DNA of 14,087 nt from Gonapodya prolifera JEL478 (Eukaryota; Monoblepharomycota; Monoblepharidomycetes; Monoblepharidales; Gonapodyaceae). The stretch lies in contig KQ965793.1 of NCBI GenBank assembly GCA_001574975.1, positions 1-14,087 on the forward strand, in the 5' to 3' direction. Positions 1-11,016 of the stretch are shown here, in pieces. The notes beneath the pieces were generated by a model. That model saw only the letters and a list, made by a program, of their open reading frames with translations. It was not told where the DNA came from and did no database searches. Position numbers and translations under genes: made by a program. Within the stretch, counting starts at the first letter, position 1, and each line of letters starts with the position of its first letter.

Positions 1-396
1 GAGTCTTTGGAAGCTGCTATATGAACTCGTCTTGCGGTTTCTTGAGCCGGTATACAGTTACGTGACGCGGGTTGGTGGTCACGGGGCATTATTAGTCTGT
101 ACCCGAAAACTTTTAATAGCTTCCTATCCCAGTCCTTGCATCTTGCCGTTTCTTTGCGTCGCGAAATGGTCATTGTTACCCATATTTGCCTCCCTCGTAA
201 CGCATGGGAAGTCATGCCTGAGGGTTGTCAAGAGAAGCGTTTCACGTCCTCAACTAACCGAACTGGGATGCGATTCCTTCTTCCTTCTTCCAATAAATTC
301 CCAAAACGGCAAGTGAGAGGCCCGGGGGCTGAGCAGCAAGCCGACCGCACCTCCACGTATTTTTCTCCTTGCACACCGAACACATCCCGTTCAAAA
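1..396. other. 5' flank of the first gene
   Basis: No gene is supported here. The frame of the downstream gene is open upstream as far as an ATG at 136, but the ATG at 397 has the better context (A at -3, after a CA-rich leader), so I treat 136-396 as leader or promoter. No repeat or RNA gene was seen. Confidence 0.4.
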
Positions 397-1188
397 ATGA
401 CCTCCATCGCGTCCGAGATCGCGACTAACGCGCGCAAGCTCACTCCCACGCACTCCGACGCGTCTGTGGGCCCCGCGACGGGAGAGGATGCAGTCGACGT
501 GAAGTTGGCAACCGCGAAGGCAGCGGAGGACGCGCAGGGGGGCGACAAAGGTGAGAAACGATGAGAGAGTGGTGGATTGGTGGGAATAACCGAGGTTGGC
601 CAAGGAAAAGACAAGACCAATGCGGGTGACGTCACGGTGGCTTCCACTTCCACTCCTGCGGGCGACACGTCCGACGAGAAGACCGGCACGGACACCACAA
701 TGGGCGTTCTCCCTGCTGGCAAAGACATTGCTGTCCCGCTGGACGCTGCTACCGCCACGGGCATCGCCCCAGCATCCCCGGCCGCCGAACTCTCAGACCC
801 TACCAACGGTGAGAAGACCCCCGCCGCTCAGACGGTCACAGTCCCCGACGCGGGCGAAAAAAAAGGCAACAACGACGTAGTCTCTGCAAATCCAGCTCCG
901 AGCACGCCAGGCTTATCTGCCATCAACGACATTGACGCGGCCAAGTGGGCAGACAGTGTGCTCATGGGTGTTGGCGCCCAGGAGGATCCGTCTGTACGTG
1001 CACCTGCGGTGGGTGGGAGTATGGGAGGGGCTGGAAGTGGAGGTGGAGATGGGAACAAGGCGGGTGTGGCGAACGGCACGGAGGTGGAAGCCATTTCGAA
1101 CGACGAGGCAGGCGACGGAGCAGCTGGCGAGCAGGACAAGGCCGAGGCCAAAGAGCCACCGAAGAAGAAGGCCAAGTTGGTGAACTGA
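397..1188 (+). CDS. Hypothetical low-complexity acidic protein with C-terminal NLS-like tail (2 exons)
   Basis: I do not recognise this gene. Exons are 397-550 and 605-1188, giving 245 residues. The 54-nt intron (551-604) begins GTGAGA, has a branch-like AATAAC and ends AAG. The join is phase 1 (G|GA) and connects GGDK to GKDKT. Without splicing the frame stops at 562. The protein is almost entirely Ala, Thr, Gly, Asp, Pro and Ser and is probably disordered. One helix-like patch (IDAAKWADSVLMGV) stands out, and there are repeated GEK motifs. The C-terminus EPPKKKAKLVN (about residues 235-245) resembles a classical monopartite nuclear localisation signal, so a nuclear protein is a reasonable inference. 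An in-frame 72-nt stretch (809-880) also starts GTGAGAA and ends GTAG and could be an optional intron. The gene converges on DPM1. That it is a gene is likely; its function is unknown. Confidence 0.65.
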
Positions 1189-1561
1189 GATGAGCAGGGC
1201 GGGACGAAGACAAAGGAAGAAGAAGAGCCGAAAGAGGAGGTGCCGAGTTGGGCGAGATTCAGTGTTGTTGTACATTTAAATCAGATTTGAGGTTCAAATA
1301 TCGAGATTCAGTTTCTCACCGAGTCGGCTCCCCAGTCCCCTCTCTCTCCTTGTCTTACCAAACGGATTTACATATCCGAGAGGACGGCACGAAGACGAGC
1401 GAAAAAGGGACGCGGCCAAGATGAGCGAGTTTGTTGTACTTTTTGAAACTGTGAGGATCCAATATCGAGATACAGCTTTACTCGTACGTTATCCACTCTT
1501 CGCTCTCTTCTCGCAAAACGGTTTATCTGATCTCCACACCGTCGTTCCCCCCACCATCCCC
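1189..1561. other. Convergent 3' flanks with a decayed tandem duplication
   Basis: This 373-bp spacer separates the stop of the first gene from the stop of DPM1. It contains no convincing ORF. It holds two related copies of one 3'-flank segment, listed as a separate repeat feature. Confidence 0.6.
1199..1535. repeat. Degenerate direct tandem duplication, unit about 160-185 bp
   Basis: Matching blocks occur in the same order in two copies: ACGAAGAC at 1204 and 1389; TTGTTGTAC at 1265 and 1431; a 24-nt block at 1288-1311 and 1452-1475 identical at 21 positions (core ATATCGAGA); and AAACGG followed by TTTA near 1360 and 1516. Offsets fall from 185 to about 156, so indels have accumulated. The second copy forms part of the DPM1 3' flank. 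Confidence 0.6.
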
Positions 1562-3280
<1,719 letters not shown>

Positions 3281-5295
3281 ATGGTCTACATCGGATTCAT
3301 CGGTCCTGGTACGTCGATGCCTCGCGTGGAGTTTGCCCTTGATTGCACCAGCGCTGACAACAAAAACACGGCATTCTCCTCAACCCCTCCCACAAAAAGG
3401 CGGAATCGGGTCGGAAGTGCTCAGACAGGTGAATTACACACCCGCGGTACCCATCTTCTCCCGATGCCCATCCCATCTCCCCTCCCGTCGTGGCTTCACT
3501 TTCACCCTGCCTCCCAAACCCCCCATGTCCCTCCAGCTCCAAGTCTACAACACCCGCAACGCCCACGCACTCCCCGTCGTGGCCATTCTGGACATCAAGA
3601 ACCTTCTTCTGCACACCCCCACTCCCGAGTCTCGTGGGATCGACCTGAACACCTGGAAGGACACCCTGTACAAGGCTCCCGAGAACGGATTGCTCGATGG
3701 GCTGTTGGAGCATATGAAGAAACACCAGCCGGCGGTGTTGGTGGACTGCACGGTACGTGTCCGCGAGGTCTGGAGTGCGAAGCACGGAAGACCTGTGCTC
3801 AGACACGTAGCTTATGTGCCGATAGGCACTGACGGAAGACTCTTTCGCGGGGCGAACCCGAGACTTAGGCGCGCAGCGACATCGAGGTCTTAGCGCAGCT
3901 AGGCGCTGACCGAGGCTGACCGCCGGATGCGAATGTTCCGTGGACCGCGTGTTCCCTGCGACCGTAATATACCGTCGCTTCGTCTCCTCACTCACCACAC
4001 CAATCATCCAGGCCTCGCAACACATCGCCTCTCTCTATCCGTCCTTCCTGCGCTCCGGTTTCCACGTCGTGACGCCCAACAAGAAGGCCTTTTCCGGAGA
4101 CCTCTCCTTATTCCGTGAGATTCGGGAGCTAACGTACCCGACCCCGGGCCGGGCGAGGTACCCGATGTGCTACCACGAGTCCAGCGTCGGCGCAGGTCTG
4201 CCCCTCATCCAGACGCTGAATGATTTGGTCAGGACGGGGGACAAGATTACGAGGATTGAGGGGATTTTCAGCGGGACGTTGAGTTACATCTTGTGAGTGA
4301 GACGCGTGGTTTAGAGTGCGAAGCACGGACGAGCGAGAACGGAGGCCTAAGCGCGACAGCGCTGACCGAGGCTGTGTGCTGGAAGTGATTGACCGCGGAG
4401 CGGAATAGACTCGCGGAGGATCGAGACGTCCGCCGGAGCACTGATCGAGGCTGCCGGGTGCCTGCTGAGTATTTGGAACGAGCGAGCGAGGGTCGCGCGA
4501 AGTGGCCGAGTGCTACTTTTACTGACCACCAAACATTTCAACCCCCCCCACCCCAGCAACAACTTTTCCCCCGTGCAACCCTCCGCCGGGAGCCCGCCCA
4601 CCTTCTCCTCCATCGTACGGACCGCGAAAAAACTCGGGTACACCGAACCCGACCCGCGCGACGACCTCAACGGTCTCGACGTAGCGCGCAAGGTCGTGAT
4701 CGTGGGCCGCCTCGCGGGACACGACTTGGAGCTCGGATCTCTGGCCGTGGAGAACATTGTCCCCGAGGAGCTCAGGGGCGTCAAGACCGCGGATGAGTTC
4801 TTGGGGAGGTTGCCTGACCACGACGCGTATTTCAAGGGGGTGGCCCAGGACGCGGGTAAGGAGGGGAAAGTGCTGCGATACGTGGGCGTGTTTGATGCGA
4901 AGGAGGGGAGCGGGGTGAAGCTCATGAGGTGCGTATCGCGTGAAGTCTGATATAGCGTTCGTGCCCTAATGTTGTGTGCTCAATTTTTCACCCCATAACC
5001 TCACACATCAGGTACCCCACCTCGCACCCCTTCGCCTCGCTCCAAGGCTCGGACAACATCGTCGCCATTTACACCGAATGGTCTTTCCCCAAGAACCCTC
5101 TCATCATCATCGGTGCCGGCGCGGGTGCTCCCGTGACCGCGTTTGGGATCTTCAGCGACAGTGAGTTTGATTTACCTGTCCATGTGCGACTGGGTTACAA
5201 TTGATGTAACGATTTTCTTTTCGTTCTGACGTGTAGTTTTGAAAATCCAGGACAGAGTGGGGTATGCGGGCGAGACGACTGTCAGCAGTTTATAA
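3281..5295 (+). CDS. HOM6: Homoserine dehydrogenase, monofunctional fungal type (7 exons)
   Basis: It reduces aspartate semialdehyde to homoserine with NAD(P)H, the branch point to threonine and methionine. Exons are 3281-3308, 3400-3428, 3537-3752, 4012-4292, 4557-4928, 5012-5160 and 5237-5295, giving 377 residues (yeast Hom6 is 359). The N-terminal GFIGPGGIGSEV is the nucleotide-binding glycine loop, built across the 28-nt and 29-nt first exons. Further motifs are TPNKKAF (112-118), SSVGAGLP, GIFSGTLSYIF, GYTEPDPRDDLNGLDVARK (212-230), SHPFASLQGSDN and GAGAGAPVTA. E215, D226 and K230 correspond to yeast E208, D219 and K223, the substrate-binding and catalytic residues. There is no aspartokinase or ACT domain. 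Introns are 91, 108, 259, 264, 83 and 76 nt. Intron 2 (3429-3536) is in frame and has no stop; I removed it because it has a GTGAAT donor, a pyrimidine tract and CCAG, and removal gives family-like spacing. Confidence 0.96.
3753..4011 (+). other. HOM6 intron 3, long and repeat-bearing
   Basis: This 259-nt intron runs from GTACGT to ATCCAG. Its removal joins VDCT to ASQHIASLY in phase 0, as in yeast Hom6 (VDNTSSAYIAGFY). It contains hairpin repeat copy C and shares GAGTGCGAAGCACGGA (3773-3788) with HOM6 intron 4 (4314-4329). Confidence 0.93.
3891..3915 (+). repeat. Intronic hairpin repeat, copy C (HOM6 intron 3)
   Basis: It begins TAGCGCAGCTAGGCGCT and ends GACCGAGG. The 5-bp stem AGCGC/GCGCT is the same as in copies A and B, but the loop is AGCTAG instead of GACA. 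Confidence 0.75.
4293..4556 (+). other. HOM6 intron 4, long and repeat-bearing
   Basis: This 264-nt intron runs from GTGAGT to a C-rich tract and CCCCAG. Its removal gives SYIF|NNFS in phase 2, matching SYIFNEFS of yeast Hom6. It carries repeat copy B and further blocks shared with DPM1 intron 3 and HOM6 intron 3. Confidence 0.94.
4348..4371 (+). repeat. Intronic hairpin repeat, copy B (HOM6 intron 4)
   Basis: This 24-nt block is identical to the minus-strand copy at 2573-2596 and lies in the sense orientation of its host gene. Flanking sequence is related to the other copies, with an upstream GGAGG and a downstream CTGATCGAGG at about 4441. Confidence 0.85.
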
Positions 5296-5586
5296 GCAAG
5301 AAACAGATTGCAAGACCTTCAACAAATAAAGCAAATGCGCCGCGCGTGATATATCATTTTGCGCCAAGAACGAGACTCTCTGATGTTCTCGAAAGGTTCA
5401 AAAACCCTAACTTGATAAGCGGTGGGCTCGAATTACATCAACACAAAAGCAGGACACCGTGGGCGATATCTCACGTCGGCTCGCTGAGTTCTATTTCCAA
5501 GACCAGACATCGCCAGAACACTTCCCTGTTGAGTCGGGAGTAAAATGTAGTCGAACAAATTTGCGGTACCGGCGGCTACTGTAGCG
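5296..5586. other. Convergent spacer after HOM6
   Basis: It contains the HOM6 3' end. On the minus strand, an open stretch runs on past the proposed stop of the neighbouring gene (about 5603 down to 5475) in a different frame from that gene's last exon. It reads like protein and ends at a GTGAGA donor-like site. I could not connect it by phase, so no gene is called here. Confidence 0.4.
5325..5330 (+). terminator. AATAAA polyadenylation signal for HOM6
   Basis: A canonical AATAAA lies 30 nt after the HOM6 stop codon, a plausible position for a fungal 3'-end signal. Confidence 0.5.
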
Positions 5587-6915
5587 TCAAGGACGTCGCA
5601 AAAGCTATGTTTGCCGGTCGCGTACGAGTTAGGAACAGGGTGTATGGATATTTCATCTTTTGAGACTCACCTGATCATTGGACTGTTCCCCGGCGGAATC
5701 TATGTTCACTCCACTTTTGTTGAAAAGGGGCATCACAAGAGCTTGTCCGATAGAGCCATAAGATATCTTTGGGGCTGGATCCGCCTTCGGAACGTTTTGG
5801 GTTAAATTATAAAGTGCTAGAGGGCAAGGTAACCCTTCCAAGACAACACCGGGGATCTATTAACATTTCAAGCAGGGCAATTGAGAACAGTCGCTGACAA
5901 AACACTATGCCCAACTTACAGTACTGATATTCGGTCCAATCTGTTTGGTCGCAGAGTTCGAAGGATATAAGTAGAGATTGCCATTCGTGTTTGACATGGG
6001 GCAGTACGTGGTGCAGCTTTGAATCCTTGCCCAGTACGAATACATAAATCCGGATATCTCGCTTGTTCCTGCACCACTGGCAAGGTTGACAAGAGGGGTG
6101 AGTCCAAACATATTTTATGGATAATAAGTCGCAACAATGAGCAAAAGAGTATCAGCTATTTGGAAAGGTGATACGTTAGTGACGTTACGAATGTGCTCAC
6201 ACACTCGAGCGTTCATCCAACTCAGTGTTATGGCCGAGCGAAACAAGTGCATTTGCGACAAATGGAACCAGTCGATCCCAGTCAAGTATGTCAATGTCGC
6301 CTTGGGAGATAACGTAAGAAATTGCTTGCAGATACATCTTCGAAGTATTGAGATAAGACTGTTGGTTGAGTTGGGTGCAGGGGATATTCACTTGAATATC
6401 GTTATTCACGTTGGGAGGCAGACGAACGCAACGTACCTATTTGCATAGCAATCACTTTGCTTGCGTCCTTTTGGCGTGACCGGGCAAGTTCATTGATTCT
6501 TGCACCAGCTGTTGGTCACCAATCACGAATGTTATTGCGCACCTTGTCAGTTTGGAGGTTCATAACCTTCTCCAGTGAAAACTTACACTCAGCAATAGCT
6601 TTTTGACTTGCTAGAGATAGAGCAGCGGATTCGATTCCCAAAGTTACCGATCCTACAACGATGATGCTTGATTGAAATTCAAGATCGGTTAATATGAGTA
6701 CCAGTTTTCACAAATGCGTCGAAGCCGCACAAGACTTGATTGCCTTGAGCCAACTTAACACACTTGACCAAGACTATGAGAGCAACCACCATGGATATTG
6801 GAAGCGCAAAGCATCTCCGATTGGTGGTCCCTTGATCGTCGGGTTTGGCATCAGATGCTGTTCCTTTCTCCATCGCACGTTCAGCATCTGGATCAAGCAC
6901 AACCTTGGAAGCCAT
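5587..6915 (-). CDS. Hypothetical protein with one hydrophobic segment, probable 7-exon gene
   Basis: I do not recognise this protein. A phase-consistent chain on the minus strand is 6915-6702, 6652-6587, 6508-6437, 6390-6201, 6076-5920, 5856-5671 and 5604-5587, giving 300 residues. Introns are 49, 78, 46, 124, 63 and 66 nt. Donors are GTACTC, GTAAGT, GTACGT, GTGAGC, GTAAGT and GTGAGT, with branch-like CACTAAC (intron 4) and CCTAACTC (intron 6). The N-terminus is charged (MASKVVLDPDAERAMEKG). A hydrophobic stretch follows at about residues 40-50 (ISMVVALIVLV), which may be a membrane segment. The rest has scattered Cys and many Asn, Gln and Ser. The extreme ends are least certain: an in-frame acceptor just before GTTGTGCTT could add upstream exons, and the last exon encodes only LLRRP. 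Base composition looks more AT-rich than the enzyme genes. No domain was identified. Confidence 0.55.
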
Positions 6916-7637
6916 AGGCGGAGGGAATCAGCTTGCTTTCGGATTGCAAAGCGTTTGGAATATTCCAAGGACTTGGATCGCCTTCACCTGGACGTCGGAG
7001 GGTGTGGCGTCGAATGTGGCAGATCCCTGAGTATGTGAAGAGGACAGCTCGTGTTTCAGATGAGTGGAAGTCGGTGTGTCAGTGGCTGTCCGAGGGGTCA
7101 GCCAGATATTTACCGAAGACGGAAAAAGATTCGTTGGGAGACATGATAACGCAATCACAGTTCATACTGCTATGATTGGGTCATTGATTTGTTCAATACG
7201 AGCACTCCTGCTGAAAGCCATTCGGAATTATTCTCCACTGGTTCAGTCCGGGACCCCTTCACGCTTATACCATAAATTGGCAAGAGCGACGAGGCGGGGG
7301 TCAAAAGAATTGCGATGACGACTGCCGCTTGGGGGTGGTCGGCGGTTGGCTAGAAACGGCATGACCTCTGTGTTTTCTTTCGCTGCTGTGTGAATCGTTA
7401 CCAAGGGTTAAAGACGCGTTTGTGACGGTCCAGCGGAGGCGAAAAGGCCATGTCGCATCGCTCCGCATCAGTCACACAAAAAGAAAAGTCCCCGCGCTGC
7501 CCCGCGATCGCGATGTGCGACTTGAGTTGGAATAGTGACATTTGACACCGTGCACACTTTCCTTATCGTGCCACATTGTTTGTGTCGGACCGAGCCCAGC
7601 CGATTGAATTCCACATTCCACACATCCAACACCCGCA
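6916..7637. other. Spacer upstream of the hypothetical gene and of cyanase
   Basis: This region lies between two divergent starts. Minus-strand open frames at about 6928-7158 could hold 5' exons of the hypothetical gene, but no single spliced chain was convincing. About 7330-7637 is the likely cyanase promoter and leader; it is pyrimidine-rich in patches with no recognisable site. No RNA gene or repeat was seen. Confidence 0.4.
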
Positions 7638-8899
7638 ATGCGATCCATCCTGCACCGCCAGCTCGCGCGCTCCCTCCCATCTCTCGCTCCCCGTCTCGCC
7701 GCCACGTCCGCCTTCGCCCCCGTCCTGACCGCCACGCCCTCCACCCGAAACTCTGTCTGGACATCGGCGGTCGCGAGCAAGCGATCGGACGCGATGGACG
7801 CTCTGTTCAAGGCGAAGAAGGAAAAGGGACTGTCATTTGTGAGTGGAACATGGAATTGGCGGTCGTGCGGTCCGACCACTGTCAGGGCTTCCTTTTACCC
7901 CGCATTTCCCGTCTCCTTTACCTAAAAGGCCGATCTTGCCAAGTCGGTTGGAAAGGATGAAGTCTTTGTAGCGTCGCTCTTTGTGAGTGTCACTGCGGCG
8001 TCGCGCTTCGTGCCCTCGAAAAGACGTTTATCATATTCGCTGTCCTCTCCATCCCCACACCGAACCTGCTCTCTCGCGCCCCCCCTCACTTTCCATGGCC
8101 TCAGTACGCCCAAAACCGTGCCGAAACCGGTGACGTCGCAGCCCTTTCGGACGCGTTGGGTGTCCCAAAGGAGACTCTGTCCGTCCTCGCGGAAGAGTTC
8201 CCCGACAAGGGGTTGGTACTTCCCACAAATCCTGCCGCTCACACCTAAAACAAAAATTACCGACCTGCATCCATCCTCTCCCATCAGCCAAATCGCGCCC
8301 ATGCCGCCCACAGATCCCCTCATCTACCGCTTCTACGAGATCGTGCTCGTCTATGGCACGACGCTCAAGGCCGTCATTCACGAGAAGTTTGGCGATGGAA
8401 TCATGAGTGCGATTGATGTCAGTGTCGCGATGGAGTTGGCCGGGGGACAGGGGGGGGATTTGTGTAGTTGACGACATCATGACGGAGAGGATACACCCAC
8501 AGTCTCTGACGACGTGTCGATGAGTTGCACGTCTACGGCGTCGCCACTTTGCGAGGCCGTTCCTTCTCACCACAAACCCCATCCCTCCTTCAAAACCCCC
8601 TCGTTCCTCCCCGCATCCAATCTCTTCTCCTCCTCCTACAAATCACCATCACGTCGCGCAGTTCAAAATGACCGTCGACAAGGAAAAATGGAACGGGTCC
8701 GACTACGTCAAGGTGCGTCTCCATCCTCCCTACCTTCTCATCTTTTGCGTCGTGAAATTCGTTGCTTATTCATGGTACTTGTGCCTATTGCTACTTCCCA
8801 CGTCTGTTGGAACCCCCGTTGGAACACTTCCAAATGATGAACGTGGACGGGTGTTAGGTCACGCTCTTGGGAAAGTTCCTTCCGTACCGCAAGTGGTGA
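7638..8899 (+). CDS. cynS: Cyanate hydratase (cyanase) with a predicted mitochondrial presequence (6 exons)
   Basis: It converts cyanate and bicarbonate to ammonia and CO2 (via carbamate), detoxifying cyanate and releasing nitrogen. Exons are 7638-7838, 7929-7982, 8105-8211, 8288-8417, 8662-8712 and 8858-8899, giving 194 residues. An N-terminal HTH-like domain (about 48-120) precedes the catalytic domain: [13 protein letters not shown] (126-138), [23 protein letters not shown] (142-164) and C-terminal [10 protein letters not shown]135, E138 and S161 correspond to E. coli Arg96, Glu99 and Ser122, so the active site is intact. Residues 1-47 are extra relative to typical cyanases of about 150-160 residues. 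They have five Arg, one His, many Ser, Ala and Leu, and no Asp or Glu, as in a mitochondrial targeting peptide. Introns are 90, 122, 76, 244 and 145 nt. Donor 3 is GTTGGT (phase 2), chosen because only that phase joins DKG to [10 protein letters not shown]. Confidence 0.96.
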
Positions 8900-9270
8900 T
8901 GGTGCAAGTTTACTTTTTGAACACGTTTAAAGTTGTACTTCGTCAGTGGATCAACGAAAGAAGCGAAAGTGATTCTCAAGGAGTACTCAACATACTAATA
9001 TAACTCATAACCGAAGTGAGACACTAAAACGAGTGCAGACGATAGGCGCCAGTTCCTCTCTTTCCGACCAACTCAATTCATAAGGACGACTGTGTTATCC
9101 GGGGCTAAAAGTTTTGTGAAAAAACGCTTTGCACCACGGCGCCTCACACCTGTGAGTCGCAGCATTTTCCATGTTTGGAAGGGTGCTGATGTCTTGACAA
9201 AACATCTTGTGGGACTTCCAGTCACACGCCGGGGAACAATACCAAATGAGATGACATTGTTATCATGTCT
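8900..9270. other. 3' flank of cyanase, convergent with a minus-strand gene region
   Basis: No supported gene. It contains the cyanase 3' flank and, on the opposite strand, sequence beyond the TGA at 9273-9271. A plus-strand ORF from 9092 overlaps the minus-strand coding-like sequence and has no recognisable motif. Confidence 0.35.
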
Positions 9271-10790
9271 TCAGTCCAAGTCTGGTATTGACTCCCAGTC
9301 CCTCAGATCCTGCAAATGTGTTCCCTCGGACGGCAACAATGCATCCTGGATTCCCACGACGCACAGGGTACCAGTAGCAGCTTTCGGGGTATGTTTTTCA
9401 CCTGTTTGGAATTACCAGACCAGTAATCGAGGGTTCAGTCTCAGGTAGTGCCACATCCCCAGTGTGCTACGTTCGCAATTTTCCTCCACACTAGGCCTCC
9501 AATACTGTTTCAACGCTTTCATGAACTCCGTATTCCTCCTGGTTGAAGCAATTTCCTTGCCTCTGTGGTCCAAGTTCGATGTTGATATCTGAAACGTCAA
9601 GAACTGGAGGATACACATGATCGCCTGTACCCGCATAACTCCAAGCTGATCCGAATATTCATGCACCTGGAAGTGCCGAACAACAGTCATGAAGTCCTAC
9701 AATAAACTGGGGCGGTGATTGAACAGATCAAGCTTGAGGTCTGGAGACGTAACGTAGAGCACGTTGAGGTTCACGACGGGGGAATAAATGTTCGGACGTC
9801 CGAGACGACACACCGTGACTTACGACTTCGGCGAACTCCGAAATTTGTCTGAGTACAGAAACGGTATGTGAGTTGACGCCAACAGGGCAAGAACTCGTTG
9901 GGCCACCTGGGGGAAATAGAATGGCGGATGGCTGAGTTAGCACAAGTTTCGTAGAATACAAGCCGAAGAAATCAATTCTTACCGATCCACGAACAGATTC
10001 CCGTCCTATCACGTCCATAGCCTAAAATTGCTTCAAGGATTGCAAGGACCTGATAAGAAGCTTCTCCACAGTAGAGACACCGCCCAAATGCCGCATGCGA
10101 GAAGTCTTTGACGATTTCTAGTGACGATTGGGTCTCGAATCTGGCTGTGATTGCCTCCATGTTTTGTGAATCCCTCAGACTGGTCTCCTCGGACGTCGCT
10201 GGCATCGACGTTGCTGCATCGGGAAGCTCAGTCCGCCGTTCCCGATGGGAACGTTCGCTGAGGGCATCTTTCGAAGATACGCAAAACGTTTGCCCGCCAA
10301 AAAGGTGAAGGCCCGACCCAAACGCCTCCACCACATAGTATACTCCATCGCTCGTCCAAGTCCATCTAGTCAGAGATAAATGAAGATGGAATAACGAAGT
10401 ATTCTATTTTGAAATTCAGCTAAAAAGCAAATAGGTCACCTGGTCTGCAAGTTCTTCCATCTGTCCGTCCTTCTGCAGCCCTTCAACCCTCCAGGCTGGG
10501 TAGCCGGGCCCGGCCCCGACGCTTCTCAAGATGACGAAGCGTGATCATCTGCCAAGCGACTCGAGCAGCGATTCCGGATTTAGTCGGCACACATAAGAAA
10601 TACGGTGTCGTTTTCCCCGTTGGCGTTGCTTGGCACCTACCCTCTTTCGGGGTTCGGGTGTCGGGCTAAACTGCATTCGGAGATAAGGGACAGATAGGGT
10701 GAATGTACCAAGTCCCGCTACAACAAGTCCGGTGCAAACCTTCCCGATTCTTCTCTTGCACACGCTGAAATTCAATCCATCACTACTCAA
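9271..10790 (-). CDS. Probable spliced hypothetical gene, minus strand, exon frames unresolved
   Basis: No family is recognised. Three intron-like units stand out on the minus strand: 10439-10366 (GTGACC to CTGACTAG, 74 nt), 9982-9907 (GTAAGA, branch GCTAACTC, CCCCAG, 76 nt) and 9823-9697 (GTAAGT to TTGTAG, 127 nt). Between and after them are open stretches. One of about 50 codons (about 9660-9500) reads GTGDHVYPPVLDVSDINIEL onward, and the candidate C-terminus ends LRDWESIPDLD with TGA at 9273-9271. Upstream, 10790-10545 has an open frame with a hydrophobic segment. Two frames remain plausible for several exons, and I could not obtain one chain consistent in phase throughout. The coordinates are therefore an envelope, not an exact CDS. 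It could also be two genes or a decaying gene. Confidence 0.35.
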
Positions 10791-11016
10791 TGGTAAGCGC
10801 TCCCGCTTCCCTCGCCCCGCTCTCCCGGCTCCCCTTAATTACGCGAATACCCCTTGCCGTAGCACGTGACAATCTCCACACTTCCAGACGCACGCCACTG
10901 GCTCGACGCGCTCTCTGCTCCAGCGCAAGTCGGCGATCATCACGATGTGTTTTTCGTGGAGGCTGGCGCTGACGGTGAGCGTGGGCAGTACGGCGGGCGG
11001 TTGTGGCGGCGGAGGA
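10791..11016. promoter_or_regulatory. Upstream region of paralog A
   Basis: Likely promoter and leader between the minus-strand gene region and paralog A. It is C-rich early on (CTCCCGCTTCCCTCGCCCCG). The alternative in-frame start at 10945 lies inside it. No defined site was recognised. Confidence 0.3.

Noticed and set aside
228-806. 192-codon minus-strand ORF over the first gene
   Set aside because: A shadow of the stop-poor, GC-rich, low-complexity plus-strand gene; no motif and no splice support.
3297-4025. 242-codon minus-strand ORF over HOM6
   Set aside because: It is antisense to conserved HOM6 exons and crosses their introns, and shows no family motif.
6625-6645. tRNA T-arm-like GGATTCGATTCC
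   Set aside because: The flanking bases do not pair as a T-stem, no acceptor, D or anticodon arms are present, and it falls in a proposed coding exon.
8418-8661. Cyanase intron 4 (244 nt) as another carrier of the hairpin repeat
   Set aside because: It is long like the repeat-bearing introns, but I found neither the GACCGAGG tail nor the shared 14- to 24-nt blocks in it.
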